From contig DATKCK010000065.1 in assembly GCA_035513215.1 (NCBI GenBank), positions 1 through 62,618 on the forward strand: a stretch of 62,618 bases of DNA, read 5' to 3'. The DNA is from DATCZB01 sp035513215 (GTDB lineage: Bacteria > Pseudomonadota > Gammaproteobacteria > Steroidobacterales > Rariloculaceae). Both the position numbers and the translations under genes were made by a program. How positions within the stretch are numbered: position 1 is the first letter of the stretch; each line of letters begins with the position of its first letter. Positions 17,480 through 26,398 of this stretch are shown here, in pieces. The notes under the pieces were generated by a model. It was not told the origin of the DNA. It ran no database searches and saw only the letters and a list, made by a program, of their open reading frames with translations.

Positions 17480-17487
17480 GCTACAAT
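17480..17487 (+). promoter_or_regulatory. Candidate extended -10 promoter for rpoE
   Basis: TGCTACAAT (TGn plus TACAAT, 17479-17487) lies 23 bases upstream of the rpoE ATG, just after the ygfX stop. No good -35 is present, as expected for an extended -10 element. A GAACTT at 17492-17497 resembles the -35 of a sigma-E-dependent promoter, but I see no matching -10 at the right distance before the start codon. Confidence 0.4.
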
Positions 17488-17509
17488 CCGGCGAACTTTT
17501 CGGTGCGAT

Positions 17510-18121
17510 ATGCAGTCTACCGGTAGGAAAGTGGTGAACCCCGGGGGCAAGGGCGGCGGCAGCGCCGATCTTGTGCTCGTTCAACGAGTCAAGCAGGGCG
17601 ACCGCGCGGCGTTCGACCTGCTGGTGGCGAAATATCAGCACAAGATCCTGAATCTGATCATGCGCTATGTGAAGGATCCCAGCGAGGCGATGGATGTGGC
17701 CCAGGAGGCTTTTCTCAAGGCCTATCGGGCAGTGCCGGCGTTTCGCGGGGACAGCGCGTTTTATACCTGGCTTTACCGCATTGCGATCAATACGGCAAAG
17801 AACCATCTCGTCGCGGCCCGGCGCCGGCCGATGAGCCTCGAGATCGAGCTGTCCGACAGCGAGGGATTCGAGCCGTTCGCCGCACTGCGCGACATCGATT
17901 CGCCGGAAAGCCTTGCGCTGACCGACGAGATCGGCGAGGTGATCAACGAGGCCGTGGAAGGCTTGCCGGACGAGCTCAGGACTGCGATCCTGCTGCGCGA
18001 GATCGAGGGGATGAGCTACGAGGAGATCGCCGAAGCGATGGACTGTCCGGTCGGGACCGTGCGGTCGCGTATATTCAGGGCCCGCGAGGCCATCGACAAG
18101 AAACTCAAACCCTTGATGTGA
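17510..18121 (+). CDS. rpoE: RNA polymerase sigma-E factor
   Basis: RpoE is the extracytoplasmic stress sigma factor for envelope damage. The 203-residue protein aligns along its length with E. coli sigma-E. Region 2 includes DVAQEAFLKAYRAVPAFRGDSAFYTWLYRIAINTAKNHLVA and region 4 includes LREIEGMSYEEIAEAMDCPVGTVRSRIFRAREAIDKKL. About 15 extra residues precede the conserved DLVLVQRVKQGD, so an internal GTG is possible. It heads rpoE-rseA-rseB-rseC with 7 bases before rseA. Confidence 0.96.
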   Translation: MQSTGRKVVNPGGKGGGSADLVLVQRVKQGDRAAFDLLVAKYQHKILNLIMRYVKDPSEAMDVAQEAFLKAYRAVPAFRGDSAFYTWLYRIAINTAKNHLVAARRRPMSLEIELSDSEGFEPFAALRDIDSPESLALTDEIGEVINEAVEGLPDELRTAILLREIEGMSYEEIAEAMDCPVGTVRSRIFRAREAIDKKLKPLM

Positions 18122-18128
18122 AGCCACC

Positions 18129-18731
18129 ATGAGCGATCAGTTCAACGAGCAGATTTCCCAGTTCATAGACGACGAGATGTCGGTCGACGAAAGCGAGTTC
18201 TTTGTCCGCCGACTACAGCGCGATGTCGAAGCGCGCCGCCGGTACCTGCGTTATCAGCTCATCGGCGCCGCGATGCGTGGCGAGCATTTTCACCCGGGTG
18301 CCACGGAGCTCGGCCTTCGTCTGGGACAGGCAATCGATCGCGACGAATCAGCGGCCCGGTCGCGATCGGCGACAAGGCTTGCCACCGGCGTCGGAATCGC
18401 GGCCAGCGTCGCGGTCGTCGCCCTCTTCGGGTTCCGCTTCGCCGATTTGGGATCCGACTCGCTCGCGGCCGACCCGGCTGCCGCGTCGGATTTCTCGGAC
18501 GCGCCGGCTGCCGCGTCGAATCTCGCCGACGCGCCCAGCTACGTCATGCCGTCCGCCGCCGCCGAGATCCAGCCCCTGGTTCGCGTCGGCGGCGAGGCCA
18601 CCGGCATTCAGTACCTGATCCATCACGCCAGGTACTCGTCGGGTCTGAGCCGCACCATCATGCAGTCGAGCGTCGTCGCCGGTCAGGAATCGGATCCGAC
18701 CGAGAGCACCGAGGAGGAGGTCGTTGAATAG
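18129..18731 (+). CDS. rseA: Anti-sigma-E factor RseA
   Basis: RseA is a single-pass inner-membrane protein whose cytoplasmic domain holds sigma-E inactive and is cleaved by DegS and RseP during stress. The 200-residue frame has the N-terminal anti-sigma fold (NEQISQFIDDEMSVDESEFFVRRLQRD), one membrane segment around residues 78-98 (LATGVGIAASVAVVALFGF), and a low-complexity periplasmic part. That part contains a tandem AAASDFSDAP/AAASNLADAP duplication, then IQYLIHHARYSSGL, which is family-typical. It overlaps rseB by 8 bases. Confidence 0.92.
   Translation: MSDQFNEQISQFIDDEMSVDESEFFVRRLQRDVEARRRYLRYQLIGAAMRGEHFHPGATELGLRLGQAIDRDESAARSRSATRLATGVGIAASVAVVALFGFRFADLGSDSLAADPAAASDFSDAPAAASNLADAPSYVMPSAAAEIQPLVRVGGEATGIQYLIHHARYSSGLSRTIMQSSVVAGQESDPTESTEEEVVE
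18477..18536 (+). repeat. 30-bp tandem duplication in rseA
   Basis: Units 18477-18506 and 18507-18536 match at 25 of 30 bases and encode two ten-residue Ala/Asp-rich repeats in the periplasmic linker of RseA. The copies have diverged, so the duplication is not recent. Confidence 0.8.
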
Positions 18732-19695
18732 GCCTCGCCACATCGCAAGCATCTCGCTCGCGGCCGCGTTCGCGTTGGCCGCGCTTTCGGCCGCGGCGCA
18801 GGAGTCGAGCGGCGAGGTCAAGAACTGGCTCGACCGCATGAACGCGGCGGTCGAGAAGCTGAACTATCGCGGGACCTACGTGCATGTCGTCGACGGCAAT
18901 CCCGAGACGCTCGAGATCGTTCATCGCTATGCCAACGGCGTCGTTGGCGAGAAGATCAGCTCGAACGCCGAGAACGGACGCGAGTTTCTGAGGACGCAGG
19001 ACCTCGTGCGCTCCGTGTTTCCGGAGAAGCGGCTCGTCGTCATCGTCGAGCCGCAGCACTCGTCGATACCCGTGGCGCCGTCGCTGAGCTATGCCGAGAA
19101 GCTCGAAGACTATTACCAGATGACGACTTTCCCCAAGGGGAGCGTCGCCGGGCGCGAGACTCAGGTTGTGCTCATTCATCCCCGCGACGAGTTTCGCTAC
19201 GGCTATCTGCTGTGGCTCGACCGCGAGACGGCGCTGCCGCTGAAGATTCACGTTCGCGACGAGAATGCGCGCGTCATCGAGTCGATTCTGTTCACCGAGA
19301 TTCAGGTGCTCGACTCGATCCCGGAGTTTGCCGTGGCGCCGTCGATCAGCCTCGAAGGATTCACGCTGAAGCAGTCCGCCCATGCCAACGACGACGAGGC
19401 GGGCACCGAAATCTGGCGCGCGACGCGGCTGCCGAACGGGTTCTACCTTTCGACGGCCGGCCGCACGCCCGGTTCGCGCTATCCGCTGCAGCATCTGGTC
19501 TACACCGACGGTCTCGCCACGGTCTCGATCTTCATCGCTCATCCGAAAGCGGATGCCGACATACCCGAAGGCTTCAGCCGCTTCGGCAGCACGAACGCCT
19601 ACTCGCTGACGTTAGACGGACGGCGGGCGACGGCCATCGGCGAGGTGCCCGGCCGTACCGTGCAAGGGATGGCGACCTCGCTGAATGCCCGGTAG
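18724..19695 (+). CDS. rseB: Sigma-E regulatory protein RseB (MucB)
   Basis: RseB is a periplasmic sensor that binds RseA and blocks its cleavage until off-pathway lipopolysaccharide or lipoproteins displace it. The 323-residue protein has a signal peptide (HIASISLAAAFALAALSAAAQ, residues ~6-26), the LolA-like N-terminal domain (NWLDRMNAAVEKLNYRGTYVHV...), and the smaller C-terminal domain (GTEIWRATRLPNGFYLSTAGRT...GLATVSIFIAHP). TTG start overlapping rseA. It overlaps rseC by 11 bases. Confidence 0.94.
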   Translation: MNRPRHIASISLAAAFALAALSAAAQESSGEVKNWLDRMNAAVEKLNYRGTYVHVVDGNPETLEIVHRYANGVVGEKISSNAENGREFLRTQDLVRSVFPEKRLVVIVEPQHSSIPVAPSLSYAEKLEDYYQMTTFPKGSVAGRETQVVLIHPRDEFRYGYLLWLDRETALPLKIHVRDENARVIESILFTEIQVLDSIPEFAVAPSISLEGFTLKQSAHANDDEAGTEIWRATRLPNGFYLSTAGRTPGSRYPLQHLVYTDGLATVSIFIAHPKADADIPEGFSRFGSTNAYSLTLDGRRATAIGEVPGRTVQGMATSLNAR

Positions 19696-20137
19696 GACCC
19701 CGAAGCCGACGTCCGGGAGTCATTGCCGCCTGACCGTCGACGCCGTGGTTCTCGCGACGCGGCCGGACGGCTCCGTCGATCTCGAGTTCGCGCCTTCCCC
19801 CGCGTGCAGCGGATGCGCCGGCACCTGCCTCTGGAAGCGCCTTCAGGCCGCCCGGCTCGAGCGGCTGCGCACGCCTTTGGCGCTTGCGCCCGGAACGGCG
19901 GTCACGGTCGAGCTTCCCCCTGAGCGCCTGCTGGTCGCGTCGATGCTCGTGCACGGCGTGCCACTGGCCGCGATTCTGGCCGGCGCCGCGGCAGGCAGCC
20001 TGATCGCGGGCTCCGATCCCGGCACGCTCGCGGGCGCCGTGCTTGCGCTTGCCGCCGCGATCGCCGGGACAAGACGCCTCAAGGGGCGTCTCGAGGCAGC
20101 GACGGTGGCCGGGCTTATCGTCACGCCGAAGCCGTGA
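19685..20137 (+). CDS. rseC: RseC/MucC family inner-membrane protein
   Basis: RseC-family proteins modulate the sigma-E system and take part in the SoxR-reducing complex. The 150-residue protein has an N-terminal domain with the conserved cysteines in ACSGCAGTCLWKRL, a basic middle part, and two membrane segments (MLVHGVPLAAILAGAAAGSL and TLAGAVLALAAAIAGT). GTG/ATG usage: ATG 19685 lies inside the end of rseB. The gene completes the rpoE operon and overlaps the next gene by 4 bases. Confidence 0.88.
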   Translation: MPGRTPKPTSGSHCRLTVDAVVLATRPDGSVDLEFAPSPACSGCAGTCLWKRLQAARLERLRTPLALAPGTAVTVELPPERLLVASMLVHGVPLAAILAGAAAGSLIAGSDPGTLAGAVLALAAAIAGTRRLKGRLEAATVAGLIVTPKP

Positions 20138-20373
20138 TCGTCCTGACGCTTTACACGCGCGCCGAGTGCCATCTCTGCGAGGAGATGCTCGTCGAGCTCA
20201 CGCCGCTCATCGAGGGCAGGGCGCGGATCGAAATCGTCGACATCGATACCGACGCGGCGCTGACTCTTCGCTTCGGCCAGATCATTCCCGTGCTGATGCA
20301 CGGGGACGACGAGCTGTCGCGGCTCCTTCTCGATTCGAGCCGCGTCGTCGAGCTCCTCGATCGATCGCCCTAG
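20134..20373 (+). CDS. Glutaredoxin-like protein (DUF836)
   Basis: The 79-residue protein begins MIVLTLYTRAECHLCEEML, with a CxxC thioredoxin-fold active site (CHLC) at about residues 12-15, and has the cis-proline region FGQIIPVLMHGDDEL. It belongs to the DUF836/YruB-like glutaredoxin family. Its partner is unknown. GTG start overlaps rseC, and lepA follows after 6 bases, so it may be translated with both. Confidence 0.88.
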   Translation: MIVLTLYTRAECHLCEEMLVELTPLIEGRARIEIVDIDTDAALTLRFGQIIPVLMHGDDELSRLLLDSSRVVELLDRSP

Positions 20374-20379
20374 CGCGCC

Positions 20380-22170
20380 GTGAAAAATCGCAACTTCTCG
20401 ATCATCGCTCACGTTGATCACGGCAAGTCGACGCTCGCCGATCGGCTGATCGAGCGCTGCGGGGGCTTGACCGATCGTGAGATGGCCGATCAGGTGCTCG
20501 ACTCGATGGATCTCGAGCGCGAGCGCGGCATCACGATCAAGGCGCAGTGCGTCTCCCTGCACTATCGGGCGGCCGACGGCGAGAGCTACCAGCTCAATAT
20601 TATCGACACGCCGGGCCACGTCGATTTCTCGTACGAGGTTTCGCGATCGCTTGCCGCGTGCGAGGGAGCGCTGCTCGTCGTCGATGCGGGTCAGGGCGTC
20701 GAGGCGCAAAGCGTCGCCAACTGCTATACGGCCATCGAGCAGGGGCTCGAAGTCATGCCGGTCATCAACAAGATCGATCTGCCGACCGCGGATCCCGCCC
20801 GCGTCATTGACGAGATCGAGGACATCATCGGTATCGACGCGAAGGACGCTCTCAAGATCAGCGCCAAGACCGGGGAGGGTATCGAGCCGCTGCTCGAGGC
20901 GATCGTGCGCCGCATCCCGCCGCCCAGCGGCAACGAGGACGCGCCGCTCAAGGCCCTGATCATCGATTCCTGGTTCGACTCCTATGTCGGGGTCGTGTCG
21001 CTGATCCGGGTGGTGGACGGGCGCCTGGCTCGCGGCGCCCGGATTCGGATGTACTCGACGGGCCGCCGCTACACGGTCGATCGCGTCGGCGTCTTCACCC
21101 CGAGGCCGACGAACCGCGATTCCCTTTCCGCCGGCGAGGTGGGTTTCCTGATTGCCCCGATCAGGGAGATCGACGCCGCGCCCGTCGGCGACACGGTCGT
21201 CGATGCGGCGAACGCCGAGGCGGCGCCGCTGCCCGGCTTCAAGCAGATCCCGCCGCGCGTTTTCGCCGGCCTCTTTCCGATCGATTCCGAGGAATTCGAG
21301 AATTTTCGCGATGCGCTCGGAAAGCTCGCACTCAACGACGCCTCGCTGAAGTTCGAGCCCGAAGTCAGCGTGGCGCTCGGCTTCGGGTTTCGCTGCGGCT
21401 TCCTCGGGCTGCTGCACATGGAGATAGTTCAGGAACGCCTCGAGCGCGAGCATGGACTGTCGCTGCTGTCGACGGCGCCGACGGTAGTCTACGAGGTGGA
21501 GCTGACCGATGGCACGACGGTCTCGATCGAGAACCCGGCGCAGCTCCCCGAAACGTCCGAGGTCAGAGAAATACGCGAGCCGATCATTCTTGCCAGCATC
21601 CTCGTTCCACAGGAATTCCTCGGCAACGTCATCACGCTCTGTATCGAGCGGCGCGGCAGGCAGAAGCGGCTACAGTATCTCGGCAGGCAGGTGTCGCTCG
21701 AATTCGAGCTGCCGCTGGCGGAGGTCGTGCTCGATTTCTTCGATCGGCTGAAATCCGTCAGTCGCGGATTCGCGTCTTTCGATTACCGCTTCGTCAGATT
21801 CGAGCCATCGGCTTTGGTCAAGCTCGACATTCTGATAAACAAGGAGCGGGTGGATGCGATGGCGCTGATCGTTCATCGCTCCGGTGTCGAAAGGAAGGGC
21901 CGCAAGCTCGTCGAAAGGCTGAGAGATGTCATTCCGAGGCAGCAGTTCGAGGTGGCGATTCAGGCGGCGGTCGGCGGACAGATCATCGCGCGCAGCACGG
22001 TGCGCGCCTATCGCAAGGACGTGACGGCAAAGTTGTATGGTGGCGACGTGACCCGCAAGCGCAAGCTGCTCGAGAAGCAAAAGGCCGGCAAACGCCGGAT
22101 GAAACAACTGGGCTCCGTCGAGATTCCGCAAGAGGCGTTTCTCGCCGTCTTGCAGGGTGAAAGGAAATGA
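20380..22170 (+). CDS. lepA: Elongation factor 4 (LepA)
   Basis: LepA is a ribosome-bound translational GTPase that helps 30S biogenesis and back-translocation. The 596-residue protein starts MKNRNFSIIAHVDHGKSTLADRL (G1), followed by RGITIKAQ (G2), DTPGHVDFSYEV (G3) and NKIDLPTADP (G4). The C-terminal LepA-specific domain has KRKLLEKQKAGKRRMKQLGS. GTG start 6 bases after the glutaredoxin-like gene. Precedes lepB as in most proteobacteria. Confidence 0.97.
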   Translation: MKNRNFSIIAHVDHGKSTLADRLIERCGGLTDREMADQVLDSMDLERERGITIKAQCVSLHYRAADGESYQLNIIDTPGHVDFSYEVSRSLAACEGALLVVDAGQGVEAQSVANCYTAIEQGLEVMPVINKIDLPTADPARVIDEIEDIIGIDAKDALKISAKTGEGIEPLLEAIVRRIPPPSGNEDAPLKALIIDSWFDSYVGVVSLIRVVDGRLARGARIRMYSTGRRYTVDRVGVFTPRPTNRDSLSAGEVGFLIAPIREIDAAPVGDTVVDAANAEAAPLPGFKQIPPRVFAGLFPIDSEEFENFRDALGKLALNDASLKFEPEVSVALGFGFRCGFLGLLHMEIVQERLEREHGLSLLSTAPTVVYEVELTDGTTVSIENPAQLPETSEVREIREPIILASILVPQEFLGNVITLCIERRGRQKRLQYLGRQVSLEFELPLAEVVLDFFDRLKSVSRGFASFDYRFVRFEPSALVKLDILINKERVDAMALIVHRSGVERKGRKLVERLRDVIPRQQFEVAIQAAVGGQIIARSTVRAYRKDVTAKLYGGDVTRKRKLLEKQKAGKRRMKQLGSVEIPQEAFLAVLQGERK

Positions 22171-22216
22171 CGAATACTCGTGCACTCGTTGAGCTCCCCG
22201 AACAGGAAATAATCCC

Positions 22217-22984
22217 TTGGATTTTGCGCTGATACTCGTCGTCGCGACCGGCGCGACCGGCTTCATTTGGCTCGCCGACGCGCTGCTCTTCAGGCGCCGA
22301 CGTCTCGCCGGTGGCGCGGCCGGCGAGCCCCTAATCGTCGAGTATTCGCGCTCGTTCTTTCCCGTGCTGCTGCTGGTTCTGTTACTCAGATCCTTTCTTT
22401 TCGAGCCGTTCAGGATTCCTTCGGCCTCGATGATGCCTACCTTGCTGACCGGCGACTTCATTTTTGTGAACAAGTTCGCTTACGGGCTCAGGCTACCGGT
22501 TCTAAATACGAAGGTTGTGGAAATCGGGGAGCCTGCGCGGGGCGATGTCGTTGTTTTCAGGCTGCCGTCGGACCCGTCGGTGAACTACATCAAACGTGTC
22601 GTCGGATTGCCGGGTGATGTCGTCGAGTACGATGCAAGGCAGGAGCGCGTTACGATCAATGGCGAGCTCGTCGAGATCGAGCCGATGGGCCCCTATCCGG
22701 ACGAGACTCGGTACCAGCTCGGCCGGGAAGTCCTCGGCGAGCACGAGCACGAAGTGCTGCTCACCGGAAACAGGTTCGGGACGGGCGGCGTTTACCGCGT
22801 ACCGGAGGAGCACTATTTCATGATGGGTGACAACAGGGATAACAGCCAGGACAGCCGCTTCGATATCGTCGGCTTCGTGCCTGAGGAAAACCTGGTCGGC
22901 CGGGCTTCTCGTGTGTGGATGAGTTGGCGCGCACCGTCGGAAGGAGGTCCTCGATGGAATCGCATCGGAATGGCAATCGATTGA
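22217..22984 (+). CDS. lepB: Signal peptidase I
   Basis: Signal peptidase I cleaves Sec and Tat signal peptides on the outer face of the inner membrane. The 255-residue protein has two N-terminal membrane segments (residues ~2-24 and ~47-60) and the Ser nucleophile in IPSASMMPTLLTGDFIFVNK (Ser71). The general base Lys lies in NYIKRVVGLPGD (Lys126), and box E is MGDNRDNSQDSR. TTG start with AGGAAA 8 bases upstream. It is 46 bases from lepA. Confidence 0.96.
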   Translation: MDFALILVVATGATGFIWLADALLFRRRRLAGGAAGEPLIVEYSRSFFPVLLLVLLLRSFLFEPFRIPSASMMPTLLTGDFIFVNKFAYGLRLPVLNTKVVEIGEPARGDVVVFRLPSDPSVNYIKRVVGLPGDVVEYDARQERVTINGELVEIEPMGPYPDETRYQLGREVLGEHEHEVLLTGNRFGTGGVYRVPEEHYFMMGDNRDNSQDSRFDIVGFVPEENLVGRASRVWMSWRAPSEGGPRWNRIGMAID

Positions 22985-23361
22985 TCGGTCGGCCGCGGAA
23001 GCGGCGTCAGGCCGGCATAACGCTGATCGGTTTCTTGCTGCTGGCCGCTGTTTTCGGCACGGTCGGCCTCGCGGTTCTCAAAATCGTCCCGCTGTACATG
23101 GAAAAGATGCGGGTCGCCGCAGTGCTCGAGGACCTTCAGGAAGAGCTCGGCACGGGCGGCAACAGCGTCCCCGGCATCATGAACGCGCTGAACAGCCGCT
23201 TCTATATCGAGAATCTGAAGGACCTGACCCCTGACGAGGTCGCTATCGTGCGCCAGGGCGAAGGCTTCACGGTCACCGTCAATCGCGAAAGCCGCGCGTC
23301 GTTTCTCGCCGACCTCTATTTCGTCGTCGTCATCAATGAGCAGGTCGAGATAAGTCGGTGA
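22954..23361 (+). CDS. DUF4845 membrane protein
   Basis: The 135-residue protein has a basic N-terminus followed by AGITLIGFLLLAAVFGTVGLAVL and a soluble domain with LKIVPLYMEKMRVAAVLEDL and NSRFYIENLKDLTPDEV. This is the DUF4845 family, usually found between lepB and rnc in gammaproteobacteria. The segment RQAG|ITLIGF resembles a type IV prepilin cleavage site but has Gly where pilins have Glu5. Start ATG 22954 has AAGGAGG 6 bases upstream. It overlaps the end of lepB by 31 bases and rnc by GTGA. Function unknown. Confidence 0.85.
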   Translation: MESHRNGNRLIGRPRKRRQAGITLIGFLLLAAVFGTVGLAVLKIVPLYMEKMRVAAVLEDLQEELGTGGNSVPGIMNALNSRFYIENLKDLTPDEVAIVRQGEGFTVTVNRESRASFLADLYFVVVINEQVEISR

Positions 23362-24041
23362 CCGACCGGGCCCGCTGGGCCGAACGCGAGCTCGCCTACC
23401 GCTTTTCCGATCCATCGCTGCTCGAGCAGGCGGTGACGCACCGCAGTGCGTCGAAGGACAACAACGAACGACTCGAGTTTCTCGGCGATGCGATGTTGAG
23501 CGTGACAATAGCGCGTGTGCTTTACGAGACGAGGCCCGAAGCCGACGAGGGGACCTTGAGCCGTGCCCGCGCGGCGCTCGTCAACAAGCAGACGCTGGCC
23601 AAGGTCGGACGGCGCCTCAAGCTCGACGAGCAGCTCGTGCTCGGCTCCGGCGAGCAGCGCACGGGCGGTGCGCAGCGCGCGTCGGCGCTCGCCGATGCCG
23701 TCGAAGCCGTCATCGGGGCCGTGGTGCTCGACGGAGGCTACGAAGCGGGCGATGAGCTCGTGCGCCGGCTGCTGGCCGAGCCGCTCGCGGCGCTGCCCGA
23801 AACGCATGCGCTGAAGGATCCGAAAACGCGGCTCCAGGAGTGGCTGCAGGCGCGGGGGCTCGGCCTGCCCGGCTACCATGTGGATGGGGTCAGCGGCAGC
23901 GATCATAATCGGGTCTTTGCCGTAAGCTGCCGCGTCGACGAGAAAAGCAAAACCGCGCAAGGCACCGGGTCGAGCCGGCGTCGCGCAGAGCAGGCGGCGG
24001 CGGAGGCCATGCTGGTTGAATTGCAAGGTGGAGACGGATAG
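23358..24041 (+). CDS. rnc: Ribonuclease III
   Basis: RNase III cuts double-stranded RNA in rRNA and mRNA processing. The 227-residue protein has the catalytic signature NNERLEFLGDAMLSV, the second acidic site ALADAVEAVIGAVVLDGGY, and a C-terminal double-stranded RNA-binding domain (DPKTRLQEWLQARGLGLPGYHV...SSRRRAEQAAAEAML). GTG start overlaps the DUF4845 gene. The end overlaps era by 26 bases. rnc-era-recO order is conserved. Confidence 0.96.
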   Translation: MTDRARWAERELAYRFSDPSLLEQAVTHRSASKDNNERLEFLGDAMLSVTIARVLYETRPEADEGTLSRARAALVNKQTLAKVGRRLKLDEQLVLGSGEQRTGGAQRASALADAVEAVIGAVVLDGGYEAGDELVRRLLAEPLAALPETHALKDPKTRLQEWLQARGLGLPGYHVDGVSGSDHNRVFAVSCRVDEKSKTAQGTGSSRRRAEQAAAEAMLVELQGGDG

Positions 24042-24930
24042 CGAGTTCAGATGCGGGCATGTCGCTTTGCTCGGGCGGCCGAACGTGGGCAAATCGACCC
24101 TGTTGAACGCACTGGTCGGCGAAAAGCTCAGCATCGTAAGCCATAAGCCGCATACGACCCGCAACCGGATTCTCGGCGTGCTCAATCGCCCAGCGGGCCA
24201 GGCCGTCTTCATCGATACGCCGGGATTCTCGCGTCGGTCGAGCCGCGTGCTGCACCGGCTCATGGCGAGAAGCCTGCGCCACACGCAAGAGGATGCCGAT
24301 CTGATCGTGCTGGTGACCGAGGCGACGCGGCCGGTCGAGGCCGATGCGGAGGTCATCGAAGTGCTCGAGCGCGGCTCGAAGCCGGTGATCGTCGCGATCA
24401 ACAAGGTCGACCGCCTGAAGTCCAAAGAGGATCTGCTGCCCATGCTCGATGCGCTGCGAAGTCACGCGTTCGAGGAATTCGTTCCGATCAGCGCGCGAAA
24501 AGGCACGAACCTCGCGGCGCTCGAGCAAGCGATCATGCGCCATCTGCCGGCCGGGCCCGCGCTCTATCCGGCCGAGTTCAAGACCGACAAGAACGTTCAG
24601 TTTCGCGCGGCCGAGATCATTCGCGAGAAGCTGATCAACGAGCTCCACCAGGAAATTCCATATGGGCTTGCCGTCGAGATCGAGGGCATGGAGACCCTGG
24701 ACGACGGCCGCCGCCTCGTCCGCGGCGTCATCTGGATCGAGCGCGAAAGCCAGAAGGCGATCGTCATCGGCAGCGAAGGCAAGGTGCTCAAGCGCGTCGG
24801 CAGCGCCGCGCGACCGGAGCTCAATCGGCTTTTCGGCGAGCGCGTGCATCTTACGCTTTGGGTCAAGGTGCGGGAGCACTGGTCCGATAATGCCGAGGAG
24901 CTCAGGCGCCTCGGTTTCGATTCGCTATGA
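24016..24930 (+). CDS. era: GTPase Era
   Basis: Era binds 16S rRNA and checks 30S maturation. The 304-residue protein has G1 LLGRPNVGKSTLLNAL, the Era signature SHKPHTTRNRILGV, G3 DTPGF, G4 NKVD, and the C-terminal KH domain (EIPYGLAVEIEGME...VIGSEGKVLKRVGSAARPEL). TTG 24016 has GGAGG nine bases upstream. GTG 24028 is the alternative and would lose four residues. Overlaps recO by ATGA. Confidence 0.95.
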   Translation: MNCKVETDSEFRCGHVALLGRPNVGKSTLLNALVGEKLSIVSHKPHTTRNRILGVLNRPAGQAVFIDTPGFSRRSSRVLHRLMARSLRHTQEDADLIVLVTEATRPVEADAEVIEVLERGSKPVIVAINKVDRLKSKEDLLPMLDALRSHAFEEFVPISARKGTNLAALEQAIMRHLPAGPALYPAEFKTDKNVQFRAAEIIREKLINELHQEIPYGLAVEIEGMETLDDGRRLVRGVIWIERESQKAIVIGSEGKVLKRVGSAARPELNRLFGERVHLTLWVKVREHWSDNAEELRRLGFDSL

Positions 24931-25658
24931 GCGAACGTCAGGAGGTTCTGCTCGAGCGCGGCTACGTGTTGCACCAGCGGCCTTATCGGAATACGAGCCT
25001 GCTCGTCGATTGCCTGACCGCGCGCCATGGGCGACAGACGCTGGTCGCGCAGGGCGCGCGCCGTCCGGGCTCGCGTCAGGCTGCCGCCCTGCAACCGTTT
25101 CGCCCGGCTCTTTTTTCCTGGATCAGTCGCGGTGAGCTCGGACGTCTCACTTACGTCGAAGCCGTGGCCGGGGGGCGGGCCCTGGCCGGCGACATGCTGA
25201 TTGCCGCGTTCTATCTCAACGAGCTCCTGCTGCGGCTCGTGCCGAGCGGGGATCAGAGCGACGCTATCCTGAGCTGCTATAGTAGCTGTCTCGACCGACT
25301 GGCGGAGACTTGCGACGCGACGCGGCCCTTGCGACTCTTCGAGCTCGAGCTGCTCGAAGCACTGGGCTATCGCGTGGATCTGGAACAGGACTTTCGCACC
25401 GGCGAGCCGATCGCGCCCGACTGCGACTACGTATTCGAGCACGAAAACGGGCTCACGGCCTCGAATGCCGGCACGACGATGGAAGTATTCAGCGGCAGAC
25501 ATCTGATCTCCCTGCGCGAGCACAGGCTCGACGATTCCGGCAGTCTCGGCACCGCCAGGCGCCTGCTCGGCGGGATTCTGAGCTTTCATCTCGGCGGCCG
25601 GCCGCTCAAGACTCGCCGCGTCATGCGCGAGATCGTCGACCGGAAGCTAACGCGCTAG
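24927..25658 (+). CDS. recO: DNA repair protein RecO
   Basis: RecO anneals DNA and, with RecR, loads RecA onto SSB-coated gaps. The 243-residue protein has the N-terminal OB fold (EVLLERGYVLHQRPYRNTSLL...HGRQTLVAQGARRPGSR), the helical middle (AAFYLNELLLRLVPSGD) and the LRLFELELLEALGYRVDLE segment. No zinc-binding cysteine cluster is visible, as in E. coli. It is coupled to era, and recJ, its functional partner, is also in the window. Confidence 0.94.
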   Translation: MSERQEVLLERGYVLHQRPYRNTSLLVDCLTARHGRQTLVAQGARRPGSRQAAALQPFRPALFSWISRGELGRLTYVEAVAGGRALAGDMLIAAFYLNELLLRLVPSGDQSDAILSCYSSCLDRLAETCDATRPLRLFELELLEALGYRVDLEQDFRTGEPIAPDCDYVFEHENGLTASNAGTTMEVFSGRHLISLREHRLDDSGSLGTARRLLGGILSFHLGGRPLKTRRVMREIVDRKLTR

Positions 25659-25660
25659 CC

Positions 25661-26398
25661 ATGGCCGCTCCGATCCATCTCGGCGTCAACGTCGATCATG
25701 TGGCGACGCTCAGGCAGGCGCGCCTGACGCGCTATCCCGACCCGCTGACGGCCGCGCTGATCGCCGAGCAGGCCGGCGCCGACAGCATCACGATTCATCT
25801 GCGCGAGGACCGGCGTCACATCCAGGAGCGCGATCTGAAGCTCATGCAGCTGAGTCTGCTGACGCGCGTCAATCTCGAGATGGCGGCGACCGACGCGATG
25901 ATCGACATCGCAACCGAGGCCGGCCCGGCCGACTGCTGCCTGGTGCCGGAAAGCCGCGAAGAGCTGACGACGGAGGGCGGTCTCGACGTCGTCTCGCAGG
26001 CCAAGGCGCTCGAGCGCGCGTGCGCGAAGCTGAAGGAGGCGGGTATCCGCGTCTCGCTCTTCATCGATCCGGACCCGGCCCAGATCGACGCGAGCGCGGC
26101 CATCGGGGTCGAGGTCGTCGAGCTCCATACCGGCGCCTACGCCGATGCCGCGACGCGCGGCGCAACGGCGAAGGAGCTCGAGCGAATCCGCGCCGCGAGC
26201 GAGCATGCGGCGGCCATCGGCCTGACCGTGCACGCGGGCCACGGGCTCACTTACCACAACGTCGTGCCAATCGCGGCAATACCGCAGATCGTCGAGCTCA
26301 ACATCGGCCATGCCCTCGTCGCCCAGGCCGTTTTCGACGGGCTGGCCAACGCCGTCAGTCGGATGAAGGCGCTGATGACGGGCGCGCGAAGCGCATGA
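25661..26398 (+). CDS. pdxJ: Pyridoxine 5'-phosphate synthase
   Basis: PdxJ condenses 1-deoxyxylulose 5-phosphate with 3-amino-2-oxopropyl phosphate in vitamin B6 synthesis. The 245-residue TIM-barrel protein opens LGVNVDHVATLRQARLTRYP and has ITIHLREDRRHIQ, LFIDPDPAQIDAS, ELHTGAYADA and VHAGHGLTYHNV, all family motifs. Start ATG 25661, two bases after recO. It overlaps acpS by ATGA, the usual order. Confidence 0.96.
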   Translation: MAAPIHLGVNVDHVATLRQARLTRYPDPLTAALIAEQAGADSITIHLREDRRHIQERDLKLMQLSLLTRVNLEMAATDAMIDIATEAGPADCCLVPESREELTTEGGLDVVSQAKALERACAKLKEAGIRVSLFIDPDPAQIDASAAIGVEVVELHTGAYADAATRGATAKELERIRAASEHAAAIGLTVHAGHGLTYHNVVPIAAIPQIVELNIGHALVAQAVFDGLANAVSRMKALMTGARSA

